Positions 1-8,707 of a stretch of 64,000 bases of DNA are shown in pieces. Source of the DNA: Pseudomonadaceae bacterium. Its GTDB lineage: Bacteria; Pseudomonadota; Gammaproteobacteria; Pseudomonadales; Pseudomonadaceae. The notes beneath the pieces are model-generated. The model saw only the letters and a list, made by a program, of their open reading frames with translations. It was not told where the DNA came from and made no database searches. Position 1 is the first letter of the stretch. Every line of letters starts with the position of its first letter. The position numbers were made by a program, and so were the translations under genes. Location of the stretch: assembly GCA_030602315.1 (NCBI GenBank), contig JAUVZY010000016.1, positions 1 through 64,000 of the forward strand, in the 5' to 3' direction.

Positions 1-1
1 A

Positions 2-1264
2 ATGCTGAGCTGGGACGAATTCGACAAACCCGAAGAAACCACCGCCAAACCCGCCAACGGCGCCGCCAAGGCTGCCGACGAGCTGGTCGGTGAAGTCACC
101 CTGGAAAAGCTCGACTCGGTCGGCGACGCCGCCGCCCATGACGCCCGCGCCGTCGCCGCCGACGACTCGGCCGCCGTCGCCCGCGCCAAGGCCGCGCTGA
201 ACGACCTCGACGTGCAGGAAGGCCTGGACGAACTCGAAGGCAGCGCCGCCCGCGTGCGCGTCGACGAAAAGCGCATGATCAACTGCCGCGCCGACCTCAA
301 CCAGCTCGTCCCCTTCAAGTACGACTGGGCCTGGCAGAAGTATCTGGATGGTTGCGCCAACCACTGGATGCCGCAGGAAGTGAACATGAACGCCGACATT
401 GCCCTGTGGAAGAGCAAGGACGGCCTCACCGAAGACGAGCGCCGCATCGTCAAGCGCAACCTCGGCTTCTTCTCCACCGCCGACTCGCTGGTCGCCAACA
501 ACCTGGCCCTGGCCGTGTACCGCCTGATCACCAACCCCGAATGCCGCCAGTACATCCTGCGCCAGGCCTTCGAAGAGGCGATCCACACCCACGCCTACCA
601 GTACTGCATCGAATCGCTGGGCATGGATGAAGGCGAGATCTTCAACATGTACCACGAGATCCCGAGCGTCGCGAAAAAGGCCAGCTGGGGCCTCAAGTAC
701 ACCCGCTCCATCTCCGACCCGCGCTTCAACACCGGCACCGTCGAGACCGACAAGCAGTTCCTGAAGAACCTGATCGCCTACTACTGCGTGCTCGAAGGCA
801 TCTTCTTCTACTGCGGCTTCACCCAGATCCTCTCCATGGGCCGCCGCAACAAGATGACCGGCACCGCCGAGCAGTTCCAGTACATCCTGCGCGACGAGTC
901 CATGCACCTGAACTTCGGCATCGACATGATCAACCAGATCAAGATCGAAAACCCGCACCTGTGGGACGCCGAAATGAAGGACGAAGCGACTCAGATGATC
1001 CTCCAGGGCACCCAGCTGGAAATCGAATACGCCCGCGACACCATGCCCCGCGGCGTCCTCGGCATGAACGCCTCGATGATGGAGGACTACCTCAAGTTCA
1101 TCGCCAACCGCCGCCTGACCCAGATCGGCCTCAAAGAGGAATACCCGGGCACCACCAACCCGTTCCCGTGGATGAGCGAAATCATGGACCTGAAGAAGGA
1201 GAAGAACTTCTTCGAGACGCGCGTGATTGAGTATCAGACGGGTGGGGCGTTGAGCTGGGATTGA
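2..1264 (+). CDS. nrdB: Class Ia ribonucleotide reductase, beta (radical) subunit NrdB
   Basis: This is the small subunit of aerobic ribonucleotide reductase. It carries the di-iron/tyrosyl-radical cofactor used by NrdA to reduce ribonucleoside diphosphates. The 420-residue protein appears complete, with its ATG at base 2. Visible ligands are D161 ([10 protein letters not shown]), then E192, H195 and radical Y199 in EAIHTHAY, and a second Glu/Glu-His set in [10 protein letters not shown] and [10 protein letters not shown]. The first 90 or so residues are a low-complexity Ala/Asp/Glu-rich extension, as in Pseudomonas NrdB, and absent from the shorter E. coli protein (family knowledge). nrdA is expected just upstream, outside the window. 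An intrinsic terminator follows. Confidence 0.97.
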   Translation: MLSWDEFDKPEETTAKPANGAAKAADELVGEVTLEKLDSVGDAAAHDARAVAADDSAAVARAKAALNDLDVQEGLDELEGSAARVRVDEKRMINCRADLNQLVPFKYDWAWQKYLDGCANHWMPQEVNMNADIALWKSKDGLTEDERRIVKRNLGFFSTADSLVANNLALAVYRLITNPECRQYILRQAFEEAIHTHAYQYCIESLGMDEGEIFNMYHEIPSVAKKASWGLKYTRSISDPRFNTGTVETDKQFLKNLIAYYCVLEGIFFYCGFTQILSMGRRNKMTGTAEQFQYILRDESMHLNFGIDMINQIKIENPHLWDAEMKDEATQMILQGTQLEIEYARDTMPRGVLGMNASMMEDYLKFIANRRLTQIGLKEEYPGTTNPFPWMSEIMDLKKEKNFFETRVIEYQTGGALSWD

Positions 1265-1300
1265 GTCAAAGGTCGAACATCACCGATCACCAAGGAAAGG

Positions 1301-1330
1301 AAAAAGGCCCCGCTTAGCGGGGCTTTTTTA
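1301..1330 (+). terminator. Rho-independent terminator after nrdB
   Basis: A GC-rich hairpin (GCCCCGC, short TTA loop, GCGGGGC) is flanked by an A-run before and a T-run after. It lies about 40 bases past the nrdB stop and immediately before the next start codon. The A-run means it could also work on the other strand. Confidence 0.9.
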
Positions 1331-1335
1331 AGGTC

Positions 1336-2478
1336 ATGAGACAAGTATTCATCTGCATCAACGCAACTGGTTTACGGCACGAAAGTGAAGACCGCCTAAT
1401 TGAAGTTGGCGCCATCGAGATAAACGATCGCGAGCTCACTGGACGGCATTTTCACTGCTATATAAACCCCCAAATGGAGGTGGAGGAACACTCAATCGCC
1501 GAACACGGAATCACGAATGAATTCCTTTCTGACAAGCCGTTATTCAGCCACATCGCAGACGAACTAGACGACTTCTTAGGATTTTCCGAAATTCTTGTAA
1601 ACAACAAATCGGAAATCAAGCTTTTACAAAAAGAGTTCGCCCTGCTTCGTATTCAACCAAAAAACGCTCAATTGAAACGGGCCACCGAGCCAAATACCGT
1701 TCAAGACATACTGACCATCAGCTCCTTTCAGGAGTACAAAGAAGCTGAACAAGCATACCGCAACCAATGTCGAGACCTTTTCGGCGCTTTATTGGACGCA
1801 GAAATTTTTGCAGATGCGTACCTTACCGCCACTAAAAATGAATTAATAGTAAATAGCCTAGGCGACCTCCTAGAGCACGTGAACACCTCAGATCCAAACG
1901 ACTTATTTAGAGGGGTTCCCGACAGGAACTTCAAGCTACTTCCATCGCTTTTCAGGCATGACAATGAGGGCCATAAGGTTAGAGAGGACAAGATGATGTG
2001 GGTTTTCAAAGCTCACTCACGCCCTCACTTGGAAAAACAGCCCGAGAATGAACTCCAATGGCTCACATTAGCACAACATCATGGGCTCCCCACGCGTCTT
2101 CTCGACTGGACGTTTAGCCCACTTGTTGCATGCTTTTTTGCCGTTCGAGAGCTTCCTGAGCGCGACGGCGCCGTCTATCTTTACGAAGCTAGAGAATATA
2201 AAAGAGAAGAAAAAATAAATATTCAAAAGCTAACCAAGCCCGTCGAATTTCTCCCGGCGCACGGATCACGAAGAATAACGGCCCAATCAGGCGCATTCAC
2301 AATTCATCCAGACTGCTGCCAAGAAATCGATGAACCCAAAATTTTGAAATTCGTCATCCCAAGCCGCTCCAAAGAGTCCTTCCTGAAGCACCTGACTAAA
2401 TACGGAATCAACAACTCAACCATTTTCCCTGATCTTGATGGCCTGTGTGCTCACATAAAAAAGCAACAAGGGTACTAG
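1336..2478 (+). CDS. Pseudo-exonuclease (DnaQ/epsilon-like) domain fused to an FRG domain
   Basis: The 380-residue protein has two parts. Residues 1-170 follow DNA polymerase III epsilon (DnaQ) closely: RQVFI...[39 protein letters not shown], and [14 protein letters not shown] in place of HGALLDAQILAEVYL. Residues 185-285 form an FRG domain (Pfam PF08867 type), with LFRG at 190-193 and [13 protein letters not shown] at 247-259. Four of the five exonuclease residues are changed: the first motif Asp/Glu become C7/N9, the motif II Asp becomes E93, and the motif III His becomes F149. Only D154 remains. The alignment is from memory against E. coli DnaQ. The gene is visibly richer in A/T than its neighbours, suggesting transfer. 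It is not the cellular dnaQ. The FRG domain's biochemical role is not established. A role in sensing replication or as phage defence is inference. A weak AAGG precedes the ATG. Confidence 0.8.
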   Translation: MRQVFICINATGLRHESEDRLIEVGAIEINDRELTGRHFHCYINPQMEVEEHSIAEHGITNEFLSDKPLFSHIADELDDFLGFSEILVNNKSEIKLLQKEFALLRIQPKNAQLKRATEPNTVQDILTISSFQEYKEAEQAYRNQCRDLFGALLDAEIFADAYLTATKNELIVNSLGDLLEHVNTSDPNDLFRGVPDRNFKLLPSLFRHDNEGHKVREDKMMWVFKAHSRPHLEKQPENELQWLTLAQHHGLPTRLLDWTFSPLVACFFAVRELPERDGAVYLYEAREYKREEKINIQKLTKPVEFLPAHGSRRITAQSGAFTIHPDCCQEIDEPKILKFVIPSRSKESFLKHLTKYGINNSTIFPDLDGLCAHIKKQQGY

Positions 2479-2658
2479 CGAGGTAGCCCGGACACCGCCC
2501 GGTGGAAAATCGCTCCGCGAGTTTTCCACCCTACCCGTAACTTCGGGCTGCGTAGCGAGGTAGCCTGGACACCGCCCGGTGGAAAATCGCTCCGCGAGTT
2601 TTCCACCCTACCCATAACTTCGGGCTGCGTAGGGTGGACAACGCTCTGCTTGTCCACC
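2477..2658. repeat. REP-like cluster: two 77-bp direct repeats plus a hairpin
   Basis: Two nearly identical 77-bp units (2477-2553 and 2554-2630) each contain a hairpin GGTGGAAAATCGC/GCGAGTTTTCCACC. They are followed by a second palindrome, GTAGGGTGGACAA...TTGTCCACC (2629-2658). The same GTAGGGTGG/CCACCCTAC core recurs at 3213-3292, 3861-3891, 6503-6721 and 38844-39064. The first unit begins inside the stop codon of the preceding gene. Confidence 0.85.
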
Positions 2659-2757
2659 GCTCCAAGAGCTGACTTGTAAACGGCATTCAAAACGGTATCT
2701 TGCGCAGTGATGGCAAGTTGATGGCTAGCCTTTGCCCCCACTCAGGAACGAGTATCC

Positions 2758-3201
2758 ATGTTCAAGCAATTCATGATGAGCGCCGCGGCGCTGAGCTTTG
2801 CTGTGCTGACCGGCTGCGCCTCCGTACCGATGGAATCCAGCGAAAAGGACCAGGCACTAAAGACATTTGCTGCTCCACCTCAAGATCAAGCCGGACTTTA
2901 TATCTTCCGCGACTCGCTGCTCGGGGCCGCCCTGAAGAAAACCGTTAAGATCGATGGCGAAGTCATCGGTGAAACCGGCCCCAATACGTATTTCTACCGC
3001 CTGATAACGCCCGGTCAACACACGCTAGCGACCGAATCGGAGTTCAGCGACAACATGCTTCAGCTCAATGCCGAGGCCGGTAAAAACCACTATGTCCGGC
3101 AATCTATCAAGCTCGGCGTATTCGTCGGCGGTGCGAAATTAACCGAAGTTTCTGAGAGCGAAGGCCAGAAAGGGGTACAAAGCACCAAACTGGCCCAATA
3201 A
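2758..3201 (+). CDS. DUF2846-type lipoprotein
   Basis: A 147-residue predicted lipoprotein. The signal peptide ends in a lipobox LTGC with the lipidated Cys near residue 20. The mature part (QAGLYIFRDS, KIDGEVIGETGPNTYFYRLITPGQHTL) matches the DUF2846 pattern as I know it: a small beta-rich domain with unknown function. Position +2 after the Cys is Ala, so outer-membrane sorting is expected. REP-like sequences lie on both sides, so it is probably a single-gene unit. Confidence 0.75.
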   Translation: MFKQFMMSAAALSFAVLTGCASVPMESSEKDQALKTFAAPPQDQAGLYIFRDSLLGAALKKTVKIDGEVIGETGPNTYFYRLITPGQHTLATESEFSDNMLQLNAEAGKNHYVRQSIKLGVFVGGAKLTEVSESEGQKGVQSTKLAQ

Positions 3202-3212
3202 CCGCTGACTTG

Positions 3213-3292
3213 GGGGAAAATCGCTCCGCGAGTTTTCCACCCTACACGCAACTTCGGCTGGCGTAGGGTGGACAACGCTCTGCTTGTCCACC
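3213..3292. repeat. REP-like hairpin pair upstream of the RAYT gene
   Basis: Hairpin GGGGAAAATCGC/GCGAGTTTTCCACC (3213-3244) is followed by palindrome GTAGGGTGGACAA...TTGTCCACC (3263-3292). Both are almost identical to the 2477-2658 cluster. The pair lies about 35 bases before the RAYT start. Confidence 0.85.
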
Positions 3293-3326
3293 GCTCTACC
3301 CCGCCGCTGCTCAAGGATGAGCAACC

Positions 3327-3857
3327 ATGTCCAACTACCGCCGTGCCCGCGTGCCGGGGGCGACTTACTTCTTCACGGTGAATCTGCGCGAGCGGTCGAG
3401 CGACCTGCTGGTTCGGGAAATTGCGTTGCTGCGTGAGTGCGTGCGAGCCACCCGTGCACGGCATCCCTTTCATATCGATGCCTGGGTCGTGCTGCCGGAA
3501 CACATGCACTGCCTCTGGACACTTTCCGAAGGCGATGCGGACTTTGCCTTGCGCTGGAAGGTCATCAAACGCGCCTTTTCCAAGCGACTGCCGGCTACCG
3601 AGGCCCGCACGTCCACCCACCTCGCTCGCGGCGAACGCGGCATTTGGCAACGCCGGTATTGGGAACATCTGATCCGGGATGACGCCGACTACCAGCGCCA
3701 CTTCGATTACATCCATTACAACCCGGTGAAACATGGGCACGCCGAGCGCGTGGCGGACTGGCCGTATTCGAGCTTTCATCGGGCGGTGCGGGCGGGTCTG
3801 TATGCGGAAGACTGGGCGGGAGACGGCAACGCGAGCGGGAGCTTTGGCGAGGGGTGA
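3327..3857 (+). CDS. REP-associated tyrosine transposase (RAYT, TnpA-REP)
   Basis: A 176-residue Y1/HUH single-strand transposase of the domesticated REP-associated type. The HUH motif is H59-M60-H61 (LPEHMHCLWTL). The catalytic tyrosine is expected at Y128 in the DYIHYNPVKHG block, by analogy with Y115 of E. coli TnpA-REP. N-terminal YRRARVPGATYFFTVNL and RYWEHLIRDDADYQRHFDYI are family hallmarks. The length fits an intact enzyme. Hairpins at 3213-3292 and 3861-3891 flank the gene, the arrangement called a REPtron. It probably seeded the related hairpins elsewhere in this window. RAYTs usually do not move their own gene. Confidence 0.93.
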   Translation: MSNYRRARVPGATYFFTVNLRERSSDLLVREIALLRECVRATRARHPFHIDAWVVLPEHMHCLWTLSEGDADFALRWKVIKRAFSKRLPATEARTSTHLARGERGIWQRRYWEHLIRDDADYQRHFDYIHYNPVKHGHAERVADWPYSSFHRAVRAGLYAEDWAGDGNASGSFGEG

Positions 3858-3860
3858 ATG

Positions 3861-3891
3861 GTGGAAAACGCTTCGCGGTTTTCCACCCTAC
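3861..3891. repeat. REP-like hairpin downstream of the RAYT gene
   Basis: An imperfect palindrome GTGGAAAACGC/GCGGTTTTCCAC followed by CCTAC, a variant of the upstream hairpin, starts three bases past the RAYT stop. It is the right-hand partner of the 3213-3292 pair. Confidence 0.8.
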
Positions 3892-3961
3892 GGGTTGATT
3901 GCATCCTGCCAGCATCTCGATAAACTGCGCGCCGTAGATCACTTGGCTCCGCTTACAGGGA

Positions 3962-4852
3962 ATGTTTATGGTGCTGCAATTTATAGCGCTCGCTACTTTG
4001 GTTTCTTGCCTGTTTCTGCCGTTAGGTGTGATGTACGCCTGGATTCACAAGCAGGAGAAGGCCGACCGGCGCAACCCTCTCACCGAAAACCTTCTCAGAC
4101 TTCCCGCCGAATCATTGACCGAGCGTTTACAGGAGCAAGCAATTGATCTGATGCAAGTGTTTTTCATGTCGCTTGTCATCCCTTCGATCGTTCTGCTGAC
4201 GCTTTTCGCCACTTGGATCGACATGGAAAAAGTTCAAATCAACTTCATGTCTGTCCTGGCAGTAGTCATCGTTCTGGGTGGTATCGGATGGGCCACGCGA
4301 AAAATGCTGATAGGCATGCGCGACCTTCGCGCCACACGCGCCGGTATCGAAGGCGAGTTGGCGACCGCGCAGTTACTGACGCCTCTGCTCGCGAAAGGCT
4401 GGAAGCTCTTCCACGACATTCCCGGTCAGCGGGGCAACATTGACCATGTATTGGTCGGCCCCGGCGGTGTATTCGCCATTGAAACGAAATTCCGTTCCAA
4501 GCCGCTCTCGGTAAAAGGGCTGGACGGGGCAACCGCCCGCTATGACGGGCAGGCGATTCATTTCCCCAATAGCAGGGAGACGCTTCCGCTCCAGCAAGCC
4601 GCTGCGGTCAGCAAAGAGCTGGCCGCCACACTGTCCGGTAAGCTGGGTGAGCCGGTTGTCGTTTCGCCAGTGGTCTCGCTGCCCGGCTGGTACGTCACCG
4701 TCAATTGCAAGCCGGCTCCCGGTCTGGTTGCAGTGATCAACCCGAAGACCCACGGCTGGTTCGAGCGCTCGTCGGGCTTCGACCAACACCTGCAAAATCG
4801 GATCTGCTTCGCCCTTTCCGAACTTGCCGCCCGCACAGCCAAACGCGCCTGA
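3962..4852 (+). CDS. Membrane-anchored NERD-domain (nuclease-related) protein
   Basis: A 296-residue protein. The N-terminal half carries hydrophobic segments near residues 4-25, 60-78 and 88-106. The C-terminal half is a NERD domain, with IEGELATAQLLTPLLAKGWKLFHDIP, GNIDHVLVGPGGVFAIETKFRS and a C-terminal YVTVNCKPAPGLVAVIN block. D at NIDHV and E-x-K in IETKFR match the restriction-endonuclease-like catalytic residues of the family. The exact cellular role of NERD proteins is unknown; the fold suggests DNA or RNA cleavage. The ATG at 3968 has better spacing from AGGGA than the ATG given here, so residue 3 may be the true start. The next gene also encodes a nuclease-fold candidate. Confidence 0.75.
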   Translation: MFMVLQFIALATLVSCLFLPLGVMYAWIHKQEKADRRNPLTENLLRLPAESLTERLQEQAIDLMQVFFMSLVIPSIVLLTLFATWIDMEKVQINFMSVLAVVIVLGGIGWATRKMLIGMRDLRATRAGIEGELATAQLLTPLLAKGWKLFHDIPGQRGNIDHVLVGPGGVFAIETKFRSKPLSVKGLDGATARYDGQAIHFPNSRETLPLQQAAAVSKELAATLSGKLGEPVVVSPVVSLPGWYVTVNCKPAPGLVAVINPKTHGWFERSSGFDQHLQNRICFALSELAARTAKRA

Positions 4853-4938
4853 TGCTGGGCGAGTGAAACAGGCAACGCGCTGGCTATCCGCCGCTTCATG
4901 CGTAGCCGCGCCCGCCCAACCCAAAAAAGGAATTTGCC

Positions 4939-5577
4939 ATGCCCGGCATCACTCATGTCGCCAGCGCCTTCAAGGCCTTTCTCACTGACTTGCAGGCCCG
5001 TCGTGCGGTGGATTTGCCGGAGCTTTCCCGGTTGCGCAACGGCTTCGAGGGCTGGCTCAAAATCGAATTGTATCTGTGGCTGATAGAGCGGTACGGCCTG
5101 CAAGCGACGGCCGATGTGGGCCTTGAGTACAAGGTTTGGCTCGATCAGCGCCGCGCCCAGATGGACCGCAAAACCAAGCAGTGCGACCTGTGGGTGCGCG
5201 ACGCCGAGGGACGCGGCTTCCACTACATCGAGCTGAAGGTACCCTTCGCCAACAACAATCAGGGCAAGCTGTTCCTCAGCGCCTCGGATGACTTTTGGTA
5301 CATGTCACGGCTGTTGGCCGCCGACCAATCCGCGGCGACCGGCAGCGCCATCCTGCTGGGCGTCGGCTTTGCCGAGCAAGACTGGCGCGTAGCGATCAAC
5401 GAGGCAGTTGCCTATGCCGATAACGACCCCGCTCACGTACAACACGAAATGGGCGCGCTCCCGCTCGATAACGAACGCGCACTGCTATGGGCAGTGATGA
5501 CGAAGATCTATCCGTCCCGCCAGGGCAATCCCTCCGCCTGTTCAAGTGCCGGGGCGCTGTCCGTTCCGATCGATTAA
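4939..5577 (+). CDS. Hypothetical protein with a PD-(D/E)XK-like core
   Basis: A 212-residue protein that I cannot assign to a named family. The stretch from D83 (KQCDLWVRDAEG) to E98-L-K100 (FHYIELKVPF) has the D-x(n)-E-x-K spacing and strand-turn-strand look of PD-(D/E)XK nucleases. Upstream helices with E37 and E43 (FEGWLKIELYLW) resemble the accessory acidic helix of that fold. No signal peptide or membrane segment is visible. It starts 86 bases after the NERD gene on the same strand, so the two could be co-transcribed. The C-terminal tail after about residue 195 is low complexity. A nuclease role is inference from the motif only. Confidence 0.6.
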   Translation: MPGITHVASAFKAFLTDLQARRAVDLPELSRLRNGFEGWLKIELYLWLIERYGLQATADVGLEYKVWLDQRRAQMDRKTKQCDLWVRDAEGRGFHYIELKVPFANNNQGKLFLSASDDFWYMSRLLAADQSAATGSAILLGVGFAEQDWRVAINEAVAYADNDPAHVQHEMGALPLDNERALLWAVMTKIYPSRQGNPSACSSAGALSVPID

Positions 5578-5806
5578 TCGTCTGGCCTAGCAGCACACCC
5601 GGACTGAAAAATGTCCTCAGACCGGCAGGGACAAGCCATGCGTGAAGTCGTGGAAGTGGTCGAGCAGCACCAGCACGACCCGGCCATGAGGACTTGTCCG
5701 CGCCCCTTGCGCGCGCAGACAAACCCTGAGATGACAGGCGCCGATCAAGCACCTAGCGCCCGGCAAAGCGCACAATGGGCGACAACAGCCGCTTATTGGA
5801 GCCATC

Positions 5807-6481
5807 ATGGAACACGACCCCACACAGGCCCTGCTGGCCAGCTGGTCCGGCAATGCCGATGCCTGGACGCGAGCGGTGCGCGAAGGCCGGATTCGCAGCC
5901 GGCGCGCGCTGACCGATGGCGCGGTGCTTCAGGCTATCCGCCGCTGTTCGGCGCGGCGGCTGCTGGATGTCGGCTGCGGCGAGGGCTGGCTGTGCCGGGC
6001 GCTGGCCGGCAGCGGCATCGAGCTCACCGGCGTCGATGCGTCGCCAGCGCTGGTGGAGGCGGCTCGGAATGCGGGCGGCGCGGACTTTCGCTGCCTGAGC
6101 TACGCCGAGCTAATCGAGGCGCCACAGGCCGCCGGTGATGGGTTCGACGTGATCGTCTGCAACTTCTCCCTGCTGGACGACCGCACGCCCGAGCTGCTGG
6201 CCGCACTGGCGCAGATCGCCACGCCGGACGCGACCCTGCTGATCCAGACGCTGCACCCGCTTGCCGTCGAACCGCCCTACCAGGACGGCTGGCGGCTGGA
6301 ACGCTTCGCCGGCTTCGACGGAGCAGACGCCTGGCAGCCGATGCCCTGGTACTTCCGCACGCTCGAAAGCTGGCTCAATGCCCTCTCCCCCACCTGGCGG
6401 CTGCAATCTTTGGAAGAGCCACGCCTGCCGGGCGCTGCGGCGCCGGCTTCGTTGTTGTTGAGTGGGCGACGGGTTGTGTGA
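5807..6481 (+). CDS. Class I SAM-dependent methyltransferase
   Basis: A 224-residue Rossmann-fold methyltransferase. Motif I is LLDVGCGEGWLCRAL (residues 52-66). The acidic end of strand 2 is ELTGVDASPALVE. The post-strand-4 motif is FDVIVCNFSLLDD. No target-recognition domain is recognisable, so the substrate is unknown. The protein is soluble and appears complete. It is a lone gene, followed directly by REP-like repeats. Confidence 0.85.
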   Translation: MEHDPTQALLASWSGNADAWTRAVREGRIRSRRALTDGAVLQAIRRCSARRLLDVGCGEGWLCRALAGSGIELTGVDASPALVEAARNAGGADFRCLSYAELIEAPQAAGDGFDVIVCNFSLLDDRTPELLAALAQIATPDATLLIQTLHPLAVEPPYQDGWRLERFAGFDGADAWQPMPWYFRTLESWLNALSPTWRLQSLEEPRLPGAAAPASLLLSGRRVV

Positions 6482-6502
6482 TGTGAGCGGGTAGCCGGGA
6501 GC

Positions 6503-6721
6503 CCCCGGCGGCCAAGGCTGCGCCGTTGACCGCCCTACGGCTCGGCGCTGTGTAGGGTGGTCAACGCTTTGCTTGGCCACCAGGACGGGCGGTCGGATCA
6601 CCACATGCCGAAGCACGCTGCCCGGTTTCCCCGGCGGCCAAGGCTGCGCCGTTGACCGCCCTACAGCTCGGCGCTGTGTAGGGTGGTCAACGCTTTGCTT
6701 GGGCACCATGGCGGGCGGTCG
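6503..6721. repeat. Two 93-bp REP-like direct repeats
   Basis: Near-identical copies at 6503-6595 and 6629-6721, 126 bases apart, each contain GGTCAACGC/GTTGACC-type palindromic halves and the GTAGGGTGG core. They differ at a few positions (ACGG/ACAG, TGGCC/TGGGC). They are the same broad element type as 2477-2658 but a distinct subfamily. Confidence 0.8.
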
Positions 6722-6856
6722 ACCCAACGGTTTGCTGAAGTGAGCGACTCAGACTCAGCCTTCAGCCGGTAACTGCCCCGATTCGCAGCCATGGGCCGCA
6801 CCTACAGCAAGGGTCGGTACAATGCCTCCCTCGCCTCACCGCCCGGAGCCCCGCCC

Positions 6857-7552
6857 ATGTTCACCCTCGTCCACCTGACCACCCCGCCGCCGGAAGCCAT
6901 GAAGAGCCAGGTGCTGCAGATGGTGGTGGACTATTTCAGCGATATCAGCCCCGTGTCCCTCACGCCGAGCAACCCGCTGTATCAGCTGTACCAGTACGTG
7001 GTGGGGCTCGAGGTGCATCGCTATCTGGACAGCATGGACGGCGCCCAGGCCGGCAAGCCCGAATTGATCATGGCGCTGGATGCGGATGACCCGGCGGTGC
7101 TGCTCGGTTTCGCGCTGTACCTGCCCTATGTCGATGACCCGGACGCCTGTGCGCTGGTCTATCTGGCGGTGCAGGCCAGCCAGCGCCGGCAGGGCATCGG
7201 CCGGGCCATGGTGGAAGCGATGGTGACGCGTTATCCCCATGCGGAGGTGGCGTGCGTGGCCGGCAAGGTGCCGTACTTCGCCGCGCTGGGCTTTCAGCCG
7301 CTCGCGGTGCGCGGCCCGCAGGTGCTGATGAACACGCGGAACCAGCCTTCCAACGGCCTGGTGGCGGTGCAGGATCTGCAGCCGATCTTCCAATCGAAGG
7401 AGGTTCGGCAGATTCACAGCTACCTGGTGCAGCAACACGGGCGCAAGGCCATGAGCGACGCCGAGAAAAAGCGCGACCGGCTGCTCGACCAGCTGACGCA
7501 ACAGGCAGCCCACTTGATCGAGACGTACACGTCAGCCAAGCGTTTGCATTGA
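6857..7552 (+). CDS. GNAT-family N-acetyltransferase
   Basis: The 231-residue protein has the GNAT acetyl-CoA signature: strand ACALVYLAVQASQRRQGIGRAMVEAM with the R/QxxGxG/A loop (RRQGIG), followed by VACVAGKVPYFAALGFQPL. An additional C-terminal helical tail of about 75 residues, rich in Lys, Arg and Gln, follows the catalytic domain. I chose the ATG at 6857 because GGAG lies 8 bases upstream. An in-frame ATG at 6791 would add 22 residues without a good ribosome site. The substrate is unknown. Confidence 0.82.
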   Translation: MFTLVHLTTPPPEAMKSQVLQMVVDYFSDISPVSLTPSNPLYQLYQYVVGLEVHRYLDSMDGAQAGKPELIMALDADDPAVLLGFALYLPYVDDPDACALVYLAVQASQRRQGIGRAMVEAMVTRYPHAEVACVAGKVPYFAALGFQPLAVRGPQVLMNTRNQPSNGLVAVQDLQPIFQSKEVRQIHSYLVQQHGRKAMSDAEKKRDRLLDQLTQQAAHLIETYTSAKRLH

Positions 7553-7777
7553 CGTCGCAGTGCGCCGTAGATGCCCCGATGAACCGGCCGGGGCTGCTCC
7601 CATCCAGAGGATGTTTGCCTCTGCCTGGACGGCCCCTGTCGGCGCCTGCTCCCGCGTCGGCACCTGCGCTCAGATCACTCCAGCGTCGCAGTGCGTGTAG
7701 CGATTGCTGGCGGCCGTGCGCCGTACGCAATCGCGCTTGTGCCTAGGGTGGGCTTCAGCCCAGCAAGGGCTCTGCCG

Positions 7778-8521
7778 CTAGCGCTTCACGCAAACGAAGA
7801 TGGCGTTCCCGGACTGCCGATCCCAGGGGACGATCCGCTCATAGTCATGCTCGAACACGTGCACCTCGAAGTACGGGCGCAGCACCGCCTGCAGCTCGGT
7901 GAAGCTCAGGGCGACCATGGGGTGTTCGTCCTGCCAGCTCTGGGTCTGTCCGGCGTGGGTCCGTTCGATGCTGAGCCGAAGCGACTGCCGCTCGCCGCTG
8001 CCGCTGTAGTGCCAGCCGGAGCTGAAGCGGAACTGGCTGTCCTCGGCGGTGGCGGTGTGGATGGCGCTGAGGGCGTTGTCGATACGGGTCTTGTCGACGA
8101 AGTTGAAGCAGAACAGGCCGTCGTCCTTGAGCGCAGCGTGCACGCTGGCCAGGCACGCCTTCAGCTGCTCGACGCCGGCGCTGTAGTGGATCGAGTAGAG
8201 AAAGCAGGTGACGAGATCGAGCGGCTCGGCCACCTGGAAGTTGCACATGTCCTGGCAGGAGAACTGCGCCTCCGGGCAGCGCAGCAGGGCGCGGTCGAGC
8301 ATCGGCTGGTTGAGGTCGATGCCGCTGCTCTGGTAGCCGAAGTCGAGAAAGTGCCGCGCATGCGCCCCGGTGCCGCAGGCGAGGTCGAGGTGCGCTCTGC
8401 CGCCGTTGCCGAACAGCTGATGCAGCCGATGGATGCCGTGGCTCTGCGCGCGGTAGTCGATGTCAGCGCACATCAGGTCGTAATAGCCGGAGAGATCGGT
8501 GTACAGGGCGTTGGCGGACAT
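7778..8521 (-). CDS. Class I SAM-dependent methyltransferase
   Basis: A 247-residue methyltransferase with motif I AHLDLACGTGAHARHF and the strand-2 acidic residue in SSGIDLNQPMLDRA. The post-I motif FSCQDMCNFQVAEPLDLVTCF and a C-terminal beta region (SGSGERQSLRLSIERT) follow. This layout resembles the small-molecule N-methyltransferase group (TylM1/DesVI-like), but the substrate cannot be deduced. The gene stands alone, with about 200 unremarkable bases on each side. Confidence 0.83.
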   Translation of the reverse strand: MSANALYTDLSGYYDLMCADIDYRAQSHGIHRLHQLFGNGGRAHLDLACGTGAHARHFLDFGYQSSGIDLNQPMLDRALLRCPEAQFSCQDMCNFQVAEPLDLVTCFLYSIHYSAGVEQLKACLASVHAALKDDGLFCFNFVDKTRIDNALSAIHTATAEDSQFRFSSGWHYSGSGERQSLRLSIERTHAGQTQSWQDEHPMVALSFTELQAVLRPYFEVHVFEHDYERIVPWDRQSGNAIFVCVKR

Positions 8522-8707
8522 GATGGCCTGATGCGGGTGGCAAGTATCGGGGGCGCATCGTACACCAGCGCGGCGAGCGCGCCAGCGTTCAGGCGCCTCG
8601 CAACCTGGTCAGGCCGGCGCCTTCTGATTCGCTGGTACCGGGTACGCTTGCCGGCGCGCGTGGCCACGCGGGCGGCCGGCCGAACGGCGCGCCCGGGCCC
8701 GCCGGGG

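Noticed and set aside
2477-2658. Tandem repeats as a CRISPR array
   Set aside because: Units are directly adjacent without unique spacers, contain REP-type hairpins, and no cas genes are present.
5611-6138. 175-codon frame overlapping the methyltransferase gene
   Set aside because: Overlaps the first half of a clear methyltransferase in another frame and has no domain or ribosome site.
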